From positions 72,912,458-72,976,457 of the forward strand of contig NC_030823.1 of the NCBI RefSeq assembly GCF_001704415.2: a DNA stretch of 64,000 nucleotides, in the 5' to 3' direction. Shown piece by piece: positions 63,560-64,000 of this stretch (position 1 is its first letter; every line of letters begins with the position of its first letter). The position numbers and the translations under genes were made by a program. Source of the stretch: Capra hircus (Eukaryota > Chordata > Mammalia > Artiodactyla > Bovidae). The notes beneath the pieces were generated by a model. That model was not told the DNA's origin and did no database searches. It worked only from the letters and a program-made list of their open reading frames with translations.

Positions 63560-63960
63560 TGCATTTCCCCCTCTCCAACCTGCGATAGCAGAATCTTCCT
63601 TAATGCCTATTCTGTCTTGATTCTCTTCTGATATAAAGATTCAGGTCACTCCTTATTTCCTCCCATGTCAAGTCTAATTTCCCCTACCTGGCCTTTAAGG
63701 ATCTCTGCAATTATGTCATTGCTCACCTGGACACTCTTTCTCTTTTTGGAGTAATTTTTCTCCTGTTTCACCAGACCTTTTGGTCTAATTCATTACAGTA
63801 TCCGGAAACCCCTCCCTTAGTAGCCTTCTGTGTCATTTCTTTCTTTAAATACTGCTAGTTCTGAGGACTCTTGTGTTCCTCTTGTCTTTTAGGGACACTC
63901 TTCTCACAGGGAACAACAGTTGGACAATGTTTATAGATGCATGTTCTCTGATCCATAACT
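63560..63960 (+). mobile_element. Possible L2 LINE relic
   Basis: 'aatttcccctacctggcctt' and 'taaggatctctgcaattatg' resemble the L2 ORF2 stretch 'catggcctacaaggccctgcatgatctgg'. The surrounding pyrimidine-rich text fits. Weak. Confidence 0.35.
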
Positions 63961-64000
63961 TCTCTCCTTTCTGCAATTATTTCTTTGTTATGACTTCTGA

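Noticed and set aside
1..64000. A bacterial or phage-type system (defence island, operon, secretion genes)
   Set aside because: Low coding density, ruminant SINE/LINE content and microsatellites make this vertebrate nuclear DNA; no prokaryotic gene was seen.

Overview
This is ordinary nuclear DNA of a ruminant, most likely a bovid. The evidence is the repeat content: many BovB (RTE-clade) LINE copies lie beside Bov-tA and BOV-A2 SINEs and ruminant-type L1 ends, over a layer of older mammalian repeats (MIR, L2, MaLR-like LTRs, a Tigger-like DNA transposon). BOV-A2 and Bov-tA are ruminant SINEs, so the order is well supported. Cow, sheep, goat and other bovids cannot be told apart from this window. 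I recognise no host protein-coding exon, no functional host RNA gene, no CRISPR array and no operon. The long open frames are decayed LINE frames or chance frames. The window reads as intergenic or deep intronic sequence.

Layout. 1-14 kb: mostly single-copy or very old sequence, with MIR, L2 and MaLR relics, one old BovB tail (2.9 kb) and a run of SINEs from 8.6 to 14.1 kb. 14.1-17.9 kb: a BovB copy with a long open reverse-transcriptase frame, then an L1 3' end split by another BovB. 18-25 kb: repeat-poor, with a Tigger-like relic, an L2 relic split by younger elements, and several AT-rich stretches that look like conserved non-coding DNA. 25.4-32.8 kb: SINEs and three BovB copies (two minus, one old plus). 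32.8-35.3 kb: the GC-rich 5' end of an old L1 in reverse. 36-40.6 kb: SINE pieces and a degraded endogenous-retrovirus pol-like relic. 40.7-45.7 kb: a BovB cluster including one copy with an internal inverted segment and a tail-to-tail pair sitting in a MIR. 46-51 kb: L2 relics, a (TG)17 microsatellite and SINE or BovB fragments. 51.4-60.8 kb: one old L1 that has been hit by a near full-length BovB, which carries a second BovB, plus three more insertions downstream. 60.8-64 kb: another old L1 3' end, a 59-bp BovB micro-insertion, a Bov-tA and mostly unique sequence.

How the parts relate. L1 and BovB encode the reverse transcriptase and endonuclease that copy themselves, and the SINEs depend on them; Bov-tA and BOV-A2 share their 3' end with BovB. 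Target-site duplications (TSDs) can be read by eye around many copies and give the relative order of insertion. I found no previously undescribed functional system. The observations most worth checking are structural: a 60-bp inverted segment inside a BovB reverse-transcriptase region (41891-41950), a tail-to-tail BovB pair occupying one site in a MIR (44525-45687), three BovB/SINE tail micro-insertions of only 56-75 bp with TSDs, and the multi-layer nest at 51.4-60.8 kb. Family names come from recognising consensus features by eye. Subfamily names and exact ends need RepeatMasker.
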